DNA from: Halorussus amylolyticus
GTDB taxonomy: Archaea; Halobacteriota; Halobacteria; Halobacteriales; Haladaptataceae
Length of the DNA: 64,000 nt
Assembly (NCBI RefSeq): GCF_004143485.2
Contig: NZ_ML974131.1
Span: 53,857-117,856, forward strand
Direction of reading: 5' to 3'
Positions 32,569 to 42,238 of the stretch are shown here, piece by piece. The stretch's first letter is position 1, and the number at the start of each line of letters is the position of its first letter. Below the pieces are notes generated by a model that searched no databases, was not told the DNA's origin, and saw only the letters and a program-made list of their open reading frames with translations. Position numbers and translations under genes: made by a program.

Positions 32569-33597
32569 TCAGTACGCCGCGCCGCACCGCGGACACATCG
32601 GGGGCGACTCTTCGGGGAGCGCGAGGCCGCAGTTCGGACACTCGTCGGAGTCGGCCGTCGTGAGTTCCGCGACGATTTCGTCGGTCGTCGCGCGTATCGC
32701 TCCGACGGTTCCCACGCCGTCGAACCGTCCGGAGTCCGGCCCCTCGTCACCGCCGAGCGCGCTCGCCGCGAAGCGAGCGCGCTCGGCCACGAACTGCTCG
32801 TCGTCGGCCAGCGCGCGAAGTTCCGGTTCGGGAATCGGAGGCTCCTCCGACTCTGATTCCGATTCCGATTCCAACCGAGCGAGCAGCCCGAGCGCCTCCG
32901 CCGCCCGCCCTCGGACGTGGGCGTTCTCGTCGTCGAGTCGCTCGCCGAGGCGCGTGCGCGCCTCGGCGAGCGCGTCGGGATGCTCGCACCCGACGACGAC
33001 CAGCGCGGTCGAGAGGTGGTACCGGACCAGTTCGCTCTCGTCGCCGAGGTGCTCGGCCACGTTCGAGACGTGGTGTTCGAGTCGCCCCGGATTGCCGATG
33101 GCGACGTGTTCGAGCGCCTTCGCCAGTTTCTCCTTCACTTCGGGTTCGTCGAACGAGAGACCGATTCGGAGGTCGGCGAGCACCTCGGGCGACGCCACCG
33201 ACTCGGGGTGTTCGAGCGCGACGTAGCCGAGCGTCTCGGCCGCGCGCGCCCGGACGAAGTAGAGTTCGTCGGGGTCGGCCAGTCGCTCGGCGAGCGCCGG
33301 GGCGACCGGGACCACCGCGTCCGGCGTCGCCTCGGCGAGCGCGACGAACAGCTTCGCGGTTCGCAGGCGAACCGCGCGGTCGTCGTCCGCGAGGAACGTC
33401 CGGAGGGTCGGTGTGAGCGGTTCGAGCGCGACCGGTCGCTCGTCGGCGAGCGACCGGAGCGCGCCCAGCGCGGCCTTCCGGCCGTCGGCCGAGGCAGTCT
33501 CGAATCGTTCGAGACACGCGACGGCCTCGTCGCGGTCACCTTCCTTCACGAGGTCGGTCAGGCGCTCTACCGGCGGCCGGTCGGGTGGGGAGTCCAT
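32569..33597 (-). CDS. HEAT-repeat protein with C-terminal zinc ribbon
   Basis: 342 residues from ATG 33597 (MDSPPDRPPVERLTDLVKEG); a start at 33633 is possible. Helical repeats cover about 1-270, with units such as DDRAVRLRTAKLFVALAEAT and DELYFVRARAAETLGYVALE. The C-terminal ribbon is CPNCGLALPEESPPMCPRCG. A Ser/Glu tract (ESESESESEE) lies at about 249-258. HEAT scaffolds hold protein complexes; partner unknown. Two perfect hairpins occur inside the gene. Confidence 0.85.
   Translation of the reverse strand: MDSPPDRPPVERLTDLVKEGDRDEAVACLERFETASADGRKAALGALRSLADERPVALEPLTPTLRTFLADDDRAVRLRTAKLFVALAEATPDAVVPVAPALAERLADPDELYFVRARAAETLGYVALEHPESVASPEVLADLRIGLSFDEPEVKEKLAKALEHVAIGNPGRLEHHVSNVAEHLGDESELVRYHLSTALVVVGCEHPDALAEARTRLGERLDDENAHVRGRAAEALGLLARLESESESESEEPPIPEPELRALADDEQFVAERARFAASALGGDEGPDSGRFDGVGTVGAIRATTDEIVAELTTADSDECPNCGLALPEESPPMCPRCGAAY
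32752..32787. repeat. Inverted repeat inside the HEAT-repeat gene (15 bp arms)
   Basis: Arms at 32752-32766 and 32773-32787 with a 6 nt loop, coding for a stretch ending in VAERARFAASALGG. Confidence 0.9.
32939..32972. repeat. Inverted repeat inside the HEAT-repeat gene (16 bp arms)
   Basis: Arms at 32939-32954 and 32957-32972 with a 2 nt loop, coding for a turn region (ALAEARTRLGERL). Confidence 0.9.
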
Positions 33598-33641
33598 GTG
33601 ACCGTCGTGCTGAGTCTCTCGGGGCGACCCCAAAAATTCCC

Positions 33642-33730
33642 GGTTCGCGTCTCGGGTCCCCGTTCGCGTTCGCCGTCCGGTTCGCGTCTCGGGTCCCCGT
33701 TCGCGTTCGCCGTCCGGTTCGCGTCCGGTC
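33642..33730. repeat. Tandem 37 bp direct repeats
   Basis: Two full units starting GGTTCGCGTCTCGGGTCCCC at 33642 and 33679 and a partial third at 33716, between the HEAT-repeat gene start and the ZIP transporter stop. Variable-number type; no coding role seen. Confidence 0.9.
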
Positions 33731-33746
33731 CGTCTCGACTGGCGGA

Positions 33747-34631
33747 CTACCCGAGCGAGATGTCGAGGTACAGCATCACGATGATTCCGAGAATCGTCCC
33801 GAGGGTGGCGACTCGCTCGTGGCCCTTCGCGTGGGTCTCGGGCACGATTTCGTCGCTGATGACGAACAGCATCGCGCCCGCCGCGAATCCCATCGCGTAG
33901 GGGAGCAGCGCCGAGACGGATTGGACGGCGTACGCGCCGAGGACCGCCAGCGGAATCTCGACGACGCCCGACCGGAGTCCCGTGAACACGGCGTAGAACC
34001 GCCTGTTGAGTCCGGCGTTGACCGCGGCCACCGACACCGCGAACCCCTCCGGAATGTTCTGAATCCCGATTGCGAACATCAGCGGGATGGCCGTCCCGAG
34101 GTCGCCGCTCCCGAATCCCACGCCGACTGCGAGACCCTCGGGCATGTTGTGGAGCGTAATCGCGAGGATGAACAGCACGACGCCAGCGATGCGCTCGTCG
34201 TCCACCGGGAGGTCGCCCGCCGCCCGGTCGCGACCTGCGTCCGGGTCGCCGTCAGCGTTCAGGTCGTCGCCCGGATTCGCGGCGTCCGGGCGGCGACGTC
34301 CCGAGAGGAGGTAGTGGGCGTGGGGCACCAGCACGTCCGACCGGTCGAGAAACAGCGCGCCGAGCGCGACCCCGACGAGGACGGGAATCGGATTCCCGTC
34401 CGAGTACGTCTCGATGCCCGGGATGATGAGGCTCGTGAAGCTCGCGGCCAGCATCACGCCCGCCGCGAACCCGAGCGCGCCGTCCATCGCGCGCTCGGAG
34501 GGGTTCCGCCAGACGAACACCAGCGACGCCCCGAACAGATTGAGCGACGCGATGACGAGTCCCCCGACGAGTCCGTGGACGACCGGGTTCGACCCGAAAA
34601 GCTGCGTGAACTGCTCTACCACGCGCGCCAC
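33747..34631 (-). CDS. ZIP family metal transporter
   Basis: 294 residues with eight predicted helices. TM4 has TLHNMPEGLAVGVGFG and TM5 has GIQNIPEGFAVSVAAVNAGL, the metal-binding HN.PEG / QN.PEG motifs of ZIP proteins. The TM3-4 loop is acidic and Asp-rich (DDLNADGDPDAGRD) rather than His-rich. It imports Zn2+ or other divalent cations. Tandem repeats separate it from the next gene. Confidence 0.92.
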   Translation of the reverse strand: MARVVEQFTQLFGSNPVVHGLVGGLVIASLNLFGASLVFVWRNPSERAMDGALGFAAGVMLAASFTSLIIPGIETYSDGNPIPVLVGVALGALFLDRSDVLVPHAHYLLSGRRRPDAANPGDDLNADGDPDAGRDRAAGDLPVDDERIAGVVLFILAITLHNMPEGLAVGVGFGSGDLGTAIPLMFAIGIQNIPEGFAVSVAAVNAGLNRRFYAVFTGLRSGVVEIPLAVLGAYAVQSVSALLPYAMGFAAGAMLFVISDEIVPETHAKGHERVATLGTILGIIVMLYLDISLG

Positions 34632-34721
34632 CCTCGGTCACGAACTCTCATCGGTGTATAGCCGAACCGTCAATTCCGAGCGTCTTGAAACTGGGTGTCG
34701 TCGAAACGTCCCGCTCGCGTC

Positions 34722-36155
34722 TCACTCCTTGTGAAGCCGCCATCGCTGGAGCAGGAGGCTCACGTCGTCGTCCGTCACGACAAATTCTACGGGCACGCGC
34801 TTGCCCCGCGCGGTCACGGTGTAGTACGAGTGGTCGTCGGGGTCGAGACTCTCGGGAAAGACGCGGTACTCCGCCGACCATCCGGGGTCGTCGGCCGTAA
34901 TCGTGAGGCCGCTGCCAGACTGCTCGACGGTCGCGGTCCGGACCTCGCGGTGGGAGGTGTACTTGCCGACGAGGGGTTCGGCCTTCCGGTCGAGCGCGTA
35001 GGTCGGCACCGTCGCGTGGGGGTCTGCGCCCTCCGCGAGCGCGAGGACCGCCTTGCCGACCACCGAGGGGTGTTTCTCGGGCGCGGTGTTGCACGCGACC
35101 ACGACGCCGACACCGGCGTCTTCGAGGTAGCCGAACCACGCAGTGGTCGTGCCCATCATGCCGCCGTGGCCGACCAGCGTGTCGTTCAAGAACTCGGTCG
35201 CAGACAGGCCGTAGCCGTACCCCTGCGCGCGCTCGTCGAGGTAGTCGTCGCGGGTCGCGTGGCGCTCGGTCATCCGCGAAACCGAGTCCGGCGAGAGGAG
35301 TCGTTCGCCCTCGAATGACCCCTCGCCGAGGTACATTCCGACGTAGTTCGCCATCTCCGCGACCGAACTCAGCATGCCGCCCGGCGCGTAGGTGAGTTCG
35401 TCGAGCGCGAGGTCGGCCTCGACCGCCTCGGTGGCCGAGTCTCCGCCGTCTCCCGTCCCGTCTTCGTCGTCGCCCGCGTCTTCGAGGTTGTAGCCGGTCA
35501 TTCGGTCGTCATCGGCTTCGAACGCCTCCCGCGAGAAGCACGACCGGTCCATCCCGAGCGGGGCGTGGACGTTCTCGGCGACGTACTCCGCGAACGACTG
35601 GCCCGACACCTCTTCGATTACTTTTCCGAGCAGGGTGTAGCCCGTGTTGTAGTAGAAGAATCGCTCGCGGTCGGTCAGTCGCTCGTCGGCCGACGTTTCG
35701 ACGTGACGGCGGAAATCGTCGTCGCCCGTGATGGGAAGCCCGGAATCGCCCTCGCCCCGGTCGGTGAGTCGGGTCACGAGCGCCGAGAGATTCCCGTCGC
35801 TGGGCATCCCCGAGGAGTGACACAGCAGTTCGTGGAGCGTCACGGGGTCGCCCGGCACGTCTCGGAGGTGGGGCAGGTAGTCGTCCACCGGGTCGGAAAT
35901 CGCGAGGTCGCCCGCCTCCGCGAGTTGCATGAGTGCGACCGCAGTGAACGACTTCGTGCAGGAGCCGATACCGTAGAGGGTGTCGGGCGTGGCGGGCGCG
36001 TTCGCCGCGCGGTCGCGCGCGCCGAACCCCTCGGCGTAGGCGAGACCGTCAGTATCGACCACGGCCACGCTCGCGCCGGGTACGTTCTGGTCGCCGACCC
36101 ACTCGCTCACGAACCGCTCGATGTCTCGTCGCGTCTCCGCTTCGAGGTCTGACAT
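34722..36155 (-). CDS. Serine hydrolase of the beta-lactamase (class C/PBP4*) fold
   Basis: 477 residues. SxxK motif in GIGSCTKSFTAV (near 65), YxN in FFYYNTGYTLLG (near 172), and HGG in VGHGGMMGTT (near 338) as third motif. The C-terminal 110 residues form a lipocalin-like extra domain (DRKAEPLVGKYTSHREVRTA). No signal peptide, so cytoplasmic. Ester or peptide hydrolysis is likely; archaea lack murein, so a role against beta-lactams is not implied. CTTATATC at about 36177-36184 on the minus strand is a good TATA box. Confidence 0.9.
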   Translation of the reverse strand: MSDLEAETRRDIERFVSEWVGDQNVPGASVAVVDTDGLAYAEGFGARDRAANAPATPDTLYGIGSCTKSFTAVALMQLAEAGDLAISDPVDDYLPHLRDVPGDPVTLHELLCHSSGMPSDGNLSALVTRLTDRGEGDSGLPITGDDDFRRHVETSADERLTDRERFFYYNTGYTLLGKVIEEVSGQSFAEYVAENVHAPLGMDRSCFSREAFEADDDRMTGYNLEDAGDDEDGTGDGGDSATEAVEADLALDELTYAPGGMLSSVAEMANYVGMYLGEGSFEGERLLSPDSVSRMTERHATRDDYLDERAQGYGYGLSATEFLNDTLVGHGGMMGTTTAWFGYLEDAGVGVVVACNTAPEKHPSVVGKAVLALAEGADPHATVPTYALDRKAEPLVGKYTSHREVRTATVEQSGSGLTITADDPGWSAEYRVFPESLDPDDHSYYTVTARGKRVPVEFVVTDDDVSLLLQRWRLHKE

Positions 36156-36530
36156 GTGCCTACGTGAGGAGGGGTGTGATATAAGCGCGGGGTTCGCGGA
36201 GAGGGACGCCGGACGGACGACTCCGCGTTCCGACCCGCGTGCGACCGTTTGACCCGTTCGAACGCTCGACTGAGCGCCCGCAGGCCTCGATACGGTATCC
36301 GAGCGCCTTCTGCTTGTTTGCTCTCACTTATCCGACTTCGCCCCGTAGCGTGCCCGTCACGTCCGAACGTCCGTTCATCACCGGCGGCGACCGGGACGGA
36401 CCCGACATCGGCGGCGAGTGGGCCGAAGGCGGTGACCGCGAAGAACTCCCGACGGGGCGAGTCCGGCGGGGTCGCCGTCTCCGGCGGACCGAACCGCCGG
36501 TTAGGCGACTTCGGTTGACGACTCCCGTGC
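36156..36530. other. 375 bp intergenic region
   Basis: It holds the promoter of the serine hydrolase gene at its left side. The remainder has no convincing gene. One plus-strand stretch from GTG at about 36350 (VTSERPFITGGDRDGPDIGG) looks weakly protein-like and may be a gene remnant. Confidence 0.4.
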
Positions 36531-37352
36531 TCACCGGTCGGTCTTGGGCCACACCGCGAACACGGCGACGGCGAGCGACGCGACCAGCCACGCGCCGAGT
36601 CCGGCGAGACCGGCGACGGGCGAGGCCGCCGGAGTCCCCGTCTCGACCCCGCCGACGACGGTCTCCAGGACGAGGCCGCGGAACGCGCTGTTGGGGCTCA
36701 GCGCGAGCAACGACGGGAGGGCGGCGTCGGGGACGACGCCGCCCGCGAGGCCGGCGACGAGTCCGGCGTCGAAGCCGAGGACCAGCGCCACGCCGAACGC
36801 CGTGGCGAGCGCGAGCCCCGCGCGAGCGGTCCCGGCCGTCGCCGAGATGGCGATGGCCACCGCCGCGACGACCAGCGCGAACCCCGCGGTGAGGACGACG
36901 AAGCGAACGTAGCGAATCGGCGAGTCCATGCCCGCGTGGGTCGCGAGAAAGCTGCTCTCGGTCCCGCCGGAGAGCGGGACGACCGCCGCCACCGCGAGCA
37001 GTGGGACGAGGACCGCGACCAGGAGCGCGGACGCGCGACCGAGGTACGTGCCGAAGACGAACGTCGCCCGCGAGACGGGGTAGGTCCGGACGACGTCGAG
37101 TTCGCCGCGCTCGTCGTCACCGAGGAGAGCGCGATAGCCGAACGCCAGCGCGAGCGCCGGGACCAGCACTTCGACGGGCGCGAGCAGGTCGAGGACGAGC
37201 GGGACGTAGCCCCCGGCGTTCGCGGTCCACGCGAGCATCCCGACGACCGCGGCAAACCCCGCGGTCAGCGCCAGAAAGGCCCGCGTTCGGACCACGGTGG
37301 TGAGTTCGCGGCCGACGACCGCGAGGAGTCGGTCGAACGCCGGGCGGCTCAC
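36531..37352 (-). CDS. nosY: NosY-like ABC permease
   Basis: 273 residues with six hydrophobic segments. It begins MSRPAFDRLLAVVGRELTTV, then VRTRAFLALTAGFAAVVGML, and includes ALLGDDERGELDVVRTYPVS, typical of the NosY/ABC-2 type permease. With NosF and NosD it supports assembly of the copper centre of nitrous oxide reductase. The ATG overlaps nosF by 4 nt. Confidence 0.88.
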   Translation of the reverse strand: MSRPAFDRLLAVVGRELTTVVRTRAFLALTAGFAAVVGMLAWTANAGGYVPLVLDLLAPVEVLVPALALAFGYRALLGDDERGELDVVRTYPVSRATFVFGTYLGRASALLVAVLVPLLAVAAVVPLSGGTESSFLATHAGMDSPIRYVRFVVLTAGFALVVAAVAIAISATAGTARAGLALATAFGVALVLGFDAGLVAGLAGGVVPDAALPSLLALSPNSAFRGLVLETVVGGVETGTPAASPVAGLAGLGAWLVASLAVAVFAVWPKTDR

Positions 37353-38152
37353 GCGCCGTCACCTCCCCGCGTCCGGACTCGAATCGAGGGGTCGCCTTCG
37401 TCGTCACCGGCCTCCCGCGCGGTGAGCGCCAGGAACGCCTCGCGGAGCGACGCGGCGTCGACCGACGCCGAGAGTTCCTCCGGCGGTCCCGACCCGACGA
37501 TGCGCCCGCGGTCGAGCACGGCGACGGCGTCGGTCTCGGCCGCGCCCGTGAGGTTGTGAGTCGCCAACAGCACGGTCGTTCCGTCGTCGGCGAGGTCGGC
37601 CGCCACTTCGAAAATGTACTCGGTCATCCGCGGGTCGAGGTCGCCGGTCGGTTCGTCGAGGACGACCAGCGGCGGGTTCCCGAGGATGGCCTGACCCACG
37701 CCGAGCAACCGAGTCATGCCGCCCGAAAGCGCGTCCACGCGGCGGTCCCGGACGGCCGACAGTCCCACGCGGTCGAGCGTCGCGTCCACGTTCGCCTCGC
37801 CGTCGAGCAGGTCCGCGTAGAACTGCAGGGTCTCCCCGACCGTGAACGCGGGCCTGAACGACGGCGCCTGCGGGAGGTAGCCGATTCGCCGCCCGCTCGG
37901 GGCCGGTGGCGGGAGCGTGACGCTACCCGCGTCCGGGCCGAGCAGTCCGAGTATCGCCCGGAGGAGCGTCGTTTTCCCCGACCCGTTCGGTCCCACGAGC
38001 GCCGCGACGGTTCCCTCCTCGACGCCGAACGACGCGTCCGACAACACGTCGACGGCCCCGAACGAGTGGGTCAGTCCCTCGACTTCGAGCGCCCGCGTCT
38101 TCGGCGACTCGGCGCTCGGTCGTTCGCGTCCGTGCTGGCTGGTGTCGGTCAT
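37349..38152 (-). CDS. nosF: NosF-like ABC ATPase
   Basis: 267 residues. Walker A ALVGPNGSGKTTLLRAIL, Q-loop in GYLPQAPSF, signature LSGGMTRLLGVGQ, Walker B LVVLDEPTGDLDP and switch His in ATHNLTG. It drives the NosDFY copper-site maturation complex. Co-translated with nosD (upstream) and nosY (downstream) through 4 nt overlaps. Confidence 0.9.
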   Translation of the reverse strand: MTDTSQHGRERPSAESPKTRALEVEGLTHSFGAVDVLSDASFGVEEGTVAALVGPNGSGKTTLLRAILGLLGPDAGSVTLPPPAPSGRRIGYLPQAPSFRPAFTVGETLQFYADLLDGEANVDATLDRVGLSAVRDRRVDALSGGMTRLLGVGQAILGNPPLVVLDEPTGDLDPRMTEYIFEVAADLADDGTTVLLATHNLTGAAETDAVAVLDRGRIVGSGPPEELSASVDAASLREAFLALTAREAGDDEGDPSIRVRTRGGDGA

Positions 38153-40113
38153 GCGTTCTGATCACTCGCGTTTGGATCGGTCGCGTCGCGGTCGCTCGCG
38201 TTTCGGTCGCGCGAACCGTCGTCGACGAGGGCGTTCGGACGGACGGACTCGGCGAGCGGTGCCTCGTCGACGACGCCGGTCGGTCGGAGGCCGGGGACCA
38301 GCCCCTGAAGCGTCCGGATCGCCCCCTGGGCGGGCGACTGGGCGAGCGTGCTCGCGCCCGGAACGTCGCCCACGCGGCCGTCGACCGGGCCGGACGGGTG
38401 GAACGACCGGTCTATCGTCCCGTCCCCGTCGGCGTCGACGCCGGGCGCGTCGTCCCAGTAGTTCCCCCGACCGTCGGCGGTCCAGACCCGGAGCGGGCCG
38501 AGGTACGCCGAGACGTATCGGTCGTTGTCCACGAAGTCGTTCGAGACGACGCGGTTGGTCGGGATTATCGACGCCGCGCGAACGCCTATCTCGTTCCAAG
38601 CGACAACGTTCCGCTCGTAGAGGGAAACCTTCGACGGCGCTTTGAGGCCGTATCGGTTGTCGGCGACCACGTTGTCGGCGACGTACGACGCCTCGCCGCC
38701 GACGTTGATACCGACGCCGTTGTCCCGAGCGTCGTTTCCGACGATGAGGTTCCCGGTCGGCCGGGTCATCACCACGACGCCCGTATCCGCTCCGCGGACG
38801 GTGTTGTTCGCCACGAGCGCGTCCGATGTGTACATCTCGTGGACGCCGAACCGCAAGCCGTCGCGGCCGAGCATCTCGTTGTCCCGGACGACGAGGCCGT
38901 CGGCGAGGTGGGTGTAGACGCCGTCTCGCCCGTCGACGAACGTCGAGTTCTGGACGACGACGCGCGAGCGCATCACCATCACGCCCATGAAGCCCTCCTG
39001 CCACTCGTCGCTACCCTCGACGGTCACGTTGTCCACGACCGCGCGCTGGCTCCACCGGGCGACGACGCCGTTCGCGGGCGTCTCGATGGAGACGTTCCGC
39101 ACCAGCGAGCCGTTGGCACCGGCGAGTTCGACCGCGGCGTCCCCGTAGCCGTACCCGAGCTGGACGCGGTAGTCCCAGTCGTCGCCGCGGTCGGTCGAGA
39201 CGTTCTCGTCCACCAGCGTGTCGCCGACCCCCGAGATCCGGAGGTCGGTTATCCCGACCCGGGGCGCGGTCGCCGTCACGACGCTCCCGTTCGCGTCGCC
39301 CCGGAGGTGGGTCGCCGACCCGGCCCCGCGGAGCGTCAGGGGTTTGTCGACGGTGAGGTTGGCGTCGTAGGTCCCCGGCGGAACCACCACCGTCGTGTTC
39401 GGGGGCGCGGCCGCCACGGCCGCGTCGAGCGAGTCCGCGTCCTCGCCGACCACGACCGACACCGGCCGGTCTTCCAGGCGGTCTGCGTCGGCGACCCGAC
39501 CGTCGGCCCAGTCGTGTTGCCGGTCGACCTCGGTCCGGAACGACTCGCGAGTCGACCCGCCGGTGTCGAACGAGCGCGTACGGACCCCGTCCCAGCCGAC
39601 GACTTCGCCGCCGTGGTCGGCGGCGAAGTCGTCGGCGGCGTCCCGCGAGGAGAAGGGCACGACGGTCTCGCCTCCCGGCGTCCGGGCGCGGCTGTCGACG
39701 ACGAAGTGGGCCTCCTCTGCGGGCACCCACCCGACGAACGAGTCGGGGTCGTCAGGCACGCGGAGGTGCCCCTCGTCGGTCACTCGTAGTTCGGCGCGCG
39801 CGTAGTCGCTGACGTACGTCGCGAGCGGCGCGCCGAACTGGCGCTCGTGGCCGTCGCGGGCGAGTTCGTCCACCAACGAGGTGACGCCGTAGTAGCCGAC
39901 GACGTAGCGGTACTGGGTGTAGAACACCTCGGCCCGCGGTATCTCGACGTCGCGGTCGCCCGCTTCGACTGTCGCAGCTGCCGTCAGTCCCATGGTGACG
40001 GTGTCGTCGAACGGAACCGGGTCGGGGGCGCGGTCGCCCGCGTCCACCGCGAACGCGGCGCTGCCCACCAGCAGGAAGGCGAACAGGACGGCGAGGACGG
40101 GTCTCGGATTCAT
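38149..40113 (-). CDS. nosD: NosD-like periplasmic copper-site maturation protein
   Basis: 654 residues. Signal peptide (1-24, VLAVLFAFLLVGSAAFAVDA), an N-terminal domain of about 200 residues with NosL-like features (FSSRDAADDFAADHGGEVVG), then a right-handed beta-helix with PPGTYDANLTVDKPLTLRGA and repeated N-rich coils such as VVRDNEMLGRDGLRFGVHEM and LIVGNDARDNGVGINVGGEA. It acts outside the membrane on nitrous oxide reductase. The N-terminal domain resembles the NosL partner encoded divergently, an unusual fusion. Confidence 0.9.
   Translation of the reverse strand: MNPRPVLAVLFAFLLVGSAAFAVDAGDRAPDPVPFDDTVTMGLTAAATVEAGDRDVEIPRAEVFYTQYRYVVGYYGVTSLVDELARDGHERQFGAPLATYVSDYARAELRVTDEGHLRVPDDPDSFVGWVPAEEAHFVVDSRARTPGGETVVPFSSRDAADDFAADHGGEVVGWDGVRTRSFDTGGSTRESFRTEVDRQHDWADGRVADADRLEDRPVSVVVGEDADSLDAAVAAAPPNTTVVVPPGTYDANLTVDKPLTLRGAGSATHLRGDANGSVVTATAPRVGITDLRISGVGDTLVDENVSTDRGDDWDYRVQLGYGYGDAAVELAGANGSLVRNVSIETPANGVVARWSQRAVVDNVTVEGSDEWQEGFMGVMVMRSRVVVQNSTFVDGRDGVYTHLADGLVVRDNEMLGRDGLRFGVHEMYTSDALVANNTVRGADTGVVVMTRPTGNLIVGNDARDNGVGINVGGEASYVADNVVADNRYGLKAPSKVSLYERNVVAWNEIGVRAASIIPTNRVVSNDFVDNDRYVSAYLGPLRVWTADGRGNYWDDAPGVDADGDGTIDRSFHPSGPVDGRVGDVPGASTLAQSPAQGAIRTLQGLVPGLRPTGVVDEAPLAESVRPNALVDDGSRDRNASDRDATDPNASDQNA
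39595..39636. repeat. Inverted repeat inside nosD (18 bp arms)
   Basis: Arms at 39595-39612 and 39619-39636 with a 6 nt loop, coding for the AADDFAADHGGEVVG stretch of the NosL-like domain. Confidence 0.88.
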
Positions 40114-40247
40114 CTGGTCGTTCTCGACGGTCGAATCGTCGCGTCGGTGCCAGTACGGACGGCGTGTTTTTACACCTTCGCCCCGATTCTCCGGTTCCGA
40201 GAACGAGGGACCATTTGTATGCCGCTCGAACGCCTACGCACCCACTA

Positions 40248-40901
40248 ATGTGCTTCGAGAACCCCGACGGAGACGGTCGTCGCCGCGGCCGCGACCCCCT
40301 CGCTGTCGACCGGATCGACGATTCGCCCGGGCCGGGCCACCCCAGTCGGCGTACCGTACTCGGCGCGGTTGGGCTCGCGACGACCGCGTCGCTGGCTGGC
40401 TGCATCGGCGACCTGACCGGCGGAAGCGAGGAGACGCCCGAGGCCGTCTCGCTCGCGGACGGGCTCGATTGTGACAACTGCGGGATGGTCATCGAGCAAC
40501 ACCCCGGTCCGAACGGCCAGCTATTCTTCGAGGACCGGTCGCCGGAGGGCCACGACAACCCCGCGCGCTTCGACGCGCTGAAGCAGTGTTTCTTCCCGTA
40601 CAAGCTCGAACGCGAACAGGAGGGCTGGAACGCGGTCGTCGGCTACGTCACCGACTACTCGTCGGTCGAGTACGACGTCTCGACTCAGGGCGGGACGACC
40701 ACCATCTCCTCGCACACCGACCCGGCGTCGTTCGCCGAGGCCGAGACCCTCCAGTACGTCGTCGAGAGCGAGGTCGAGGGCGCGATGGGCCCGGACTTCG
40801 TCCCGTTCTCCGAGTCCGAGGACGCCGAGTCGTTCGCCGAGGAGCACGGCGGCGAGGTGGTCGCCTACGACGACATCGGCGAGGGATTACTCGGCAACTG
40901 A
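40248..40901 (+). CDS. nosL: NosL-like copper-binding lipoprotein
   Basis: 217 residues from ATG 40248. Twin-arginine and lipobox are seen in SRRTVLGAVGLATTASLAGC. The domain has DCDNCGMVIEQHPGPNGQLF, the C..CGM copper-binding motif of NosL, then VEGAMGPDFVPFSESEDAES, FAEEHGGEVVAYDDI. It delivers Cu+ to nitrous oxide reductase. Divergent from nosD with a 134 bp gap; nosZ is not in the window. Confidence 0.92.
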   Translation: MCFENPDGDGRRRGRDPLAVDRIDDSPGPGHPSRRTVLGAVGLATTASLAGCIGDLTGGSEETPEAVSLADGLDCDNCGMVIEQHPGPNGQLFFEDRSPEGHDNPARFDALKQCFFPYKLEREQEGWNAVVGYVTDYSSVEYDVSTQGGTTTISSHTDPASFAEAETLQYVVESEVEGAMGPDFVPFSESEDAESFAEEHGGEVVAYDDIGEGLLGN

Positions 40902-41600
40902 GCCTGGGTCCGACCGGCTCTCGGCGTCCCTTTCGACGTCCAGCGCGTCAGCATCCACCTCGATGTCCAGCACCTCCGCGTCCGGGCCCACCTCCACCGC
41001 CACCTCGTTCCGGCGCATGAACGGCGGCGTCCACGGGTCGTCGTACTGAAGCACGGTCGGCCGCGTTCGGGGTTCGAGACCCCGATTTTCGAGCGCGTCG
41101 AGCAGGGCATCCCTGTTCTGCCGAACGCGGTCCTCGGTCGCGTACCACGAGAACGACCGGACCGCAAGGGCCCGGGGCGGTTCGACCGCCAGCCGAACCG
41201 CGGGGTTCGTCGGAATCGGGGCGTCTCCGGGGTCGTAGTCTTCGGGGAGGTAGAACGCCATCGTCGTCTCGTCGCCGTCGCCCGCACCGGTCCGGACCGG
41301 CGCGGTCATCGGAATCTTCGCACCCCTCGTCGCGACGGGCGCGGTCATCGCCACCTCGTCGCCGGTCTCGTTCTCGCCCGAGATGTACCGGAAGAGTCGC
41401 CCGAATGCGGCGCGTTCGTTCTCGGCGGTTGTCTCGGCGAGGACGAGCCGAGGATAACGCCGGAGTTCCGCGCCGTCTAATCGCTCGACCGTCTCGTAGG
41501 GCACCCGCTCGGTGGTGCGACCGACGTAGGCTCCCCAGCCGACCCACGCCGCGAGCAGGCCGCCCGCGGCAGTCAGCAGGGCTTTGGTTCGAGTGCGCAT
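40887..41600 (-). CDS. SOUL-family heme-binding protein
   Basis: 237 residues: one N-terminal helix (about 9-26), then the SOUL domain: [85 protein letters not shown]. The family binds heme or porphyrin. The stop overlaps the nosL end by 15 bp on the opposite strand. Confidence 0.92.
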   Translation of the reverse strand: MRTRTKALLTAAGGLLAAWVGWGAYVGRTTERVPYETVERLDGAELRRYPRLVLAETTAENERAAFGRLFRYISGENETGDEVAMTAPVATRGAKIPMTAPVRTGAGDGDETTMAFYLPEDYDPGDAPIPTNPAVRLAVEPPRALAVRSFSWYATEDRVRQNRDALLDALENRGLEPRTRPTVLQYDDPWTPPFMRRNEVAVEVGPDAEVLDIEVDADALDVERDAESRSDPGSVAE

Positions 41601-41675
41601 GGACCGACGACGCCTCCGAGCGTCAAAAGTTCACTTGCCGGACCACGCGCCTACTCGTCGGGCAACACGCTCGCT

Positions 41676-41708
41676 CGCCGGGGCGCTCCCGGTCGGAGCG
41701 CCCCGGCG
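41676..41708. repeat. Intergenic hairpin, 14 bp arms
   Basis: Arms at 41676-41689 and 41695-41708 with a 5 nt loop, in the divergent gap between the SOUL gene and S6e, upstream of the S6e TATA-like element (GTATTTTTACG near 41750). Confidence 0.85.
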
Positions 41709-41782
41709 TGGGCCGACGGCGTCGCCCTCGGACGAAAAGGTACTTCGATGTATTTTTACGCGCAATTCCCCTTCCTCTCCGT

Positions 41783-42187
41783 ATGGCAGACTTTCAGGTC
41801 GTCGTCGCGGACCCCGACTCCGGGACGACTTTCCAGCGCGACGTTGACGGACAGGACGCGAACCGATTCCTCGGCAAATCCATCGGCGAGGAGGTAGACG
41901 GCGGCGCGGTCGGTCTCGACGGCTACACCGTCGAAATCACCGGCGGCTCCGACGCCGCGGGTCGCCCGATGCGCGGCGACGTGTCCGGCCCGAACCTGAA
42001 GGAGGTCCTCCTCGAAGGCGGCACCGGCTACAAACCCAAGCGAGACGGCGAGCGCAAGCGCGTGACCGTCCGCGGAGCCGAGGTCAGCGACGTGGTCGCC
42101 CAACTCAACGTCAAAATCGCGGAGCGCGGCGAGGCGTCCGTCGAGGACCTCCTCGGCGAGGGCGACGACGAAGAAGGCGACGAGTAA
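41783..42187 (+). CDS. rps6e: Ribosomal protein S6e
   Basis: 134 residues: [20 protein letters not shown], then [40 protein letters not shown] and [20 protein letters not shown], the S6e core. A TATA-like TATTTTTACG precedes the ATG by about 30 bp. Long upstream frames are shadows of the SOUL gene. Confidence 0.95.
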   Translation: MADFQVVVADPDSGTTFQRDVDGQDANRFLGKSIGEEVDGGAVGLDGYTVEITGGSDAAGRPMRGDVSGPNLKEVLLEGGTGYKPKRDGERKRVTVRGAEVSDVVAQLNVKIAERGEASVEDLLGEGDDEEGDE

Positions 42188-42238
42188 CGACCGCAGGCGT
42201 TTTTACGCTCACGACCATACCCGGCGACAGCGATTGCT

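Noticed and set aside
36239..36892. Long plus-strand frame opposite nosY
   Set aside because: Most of it is the antisense shadow of nosY with Arg/Pro-rich composition; only a short stretch before nosY looks weakly protein-like.
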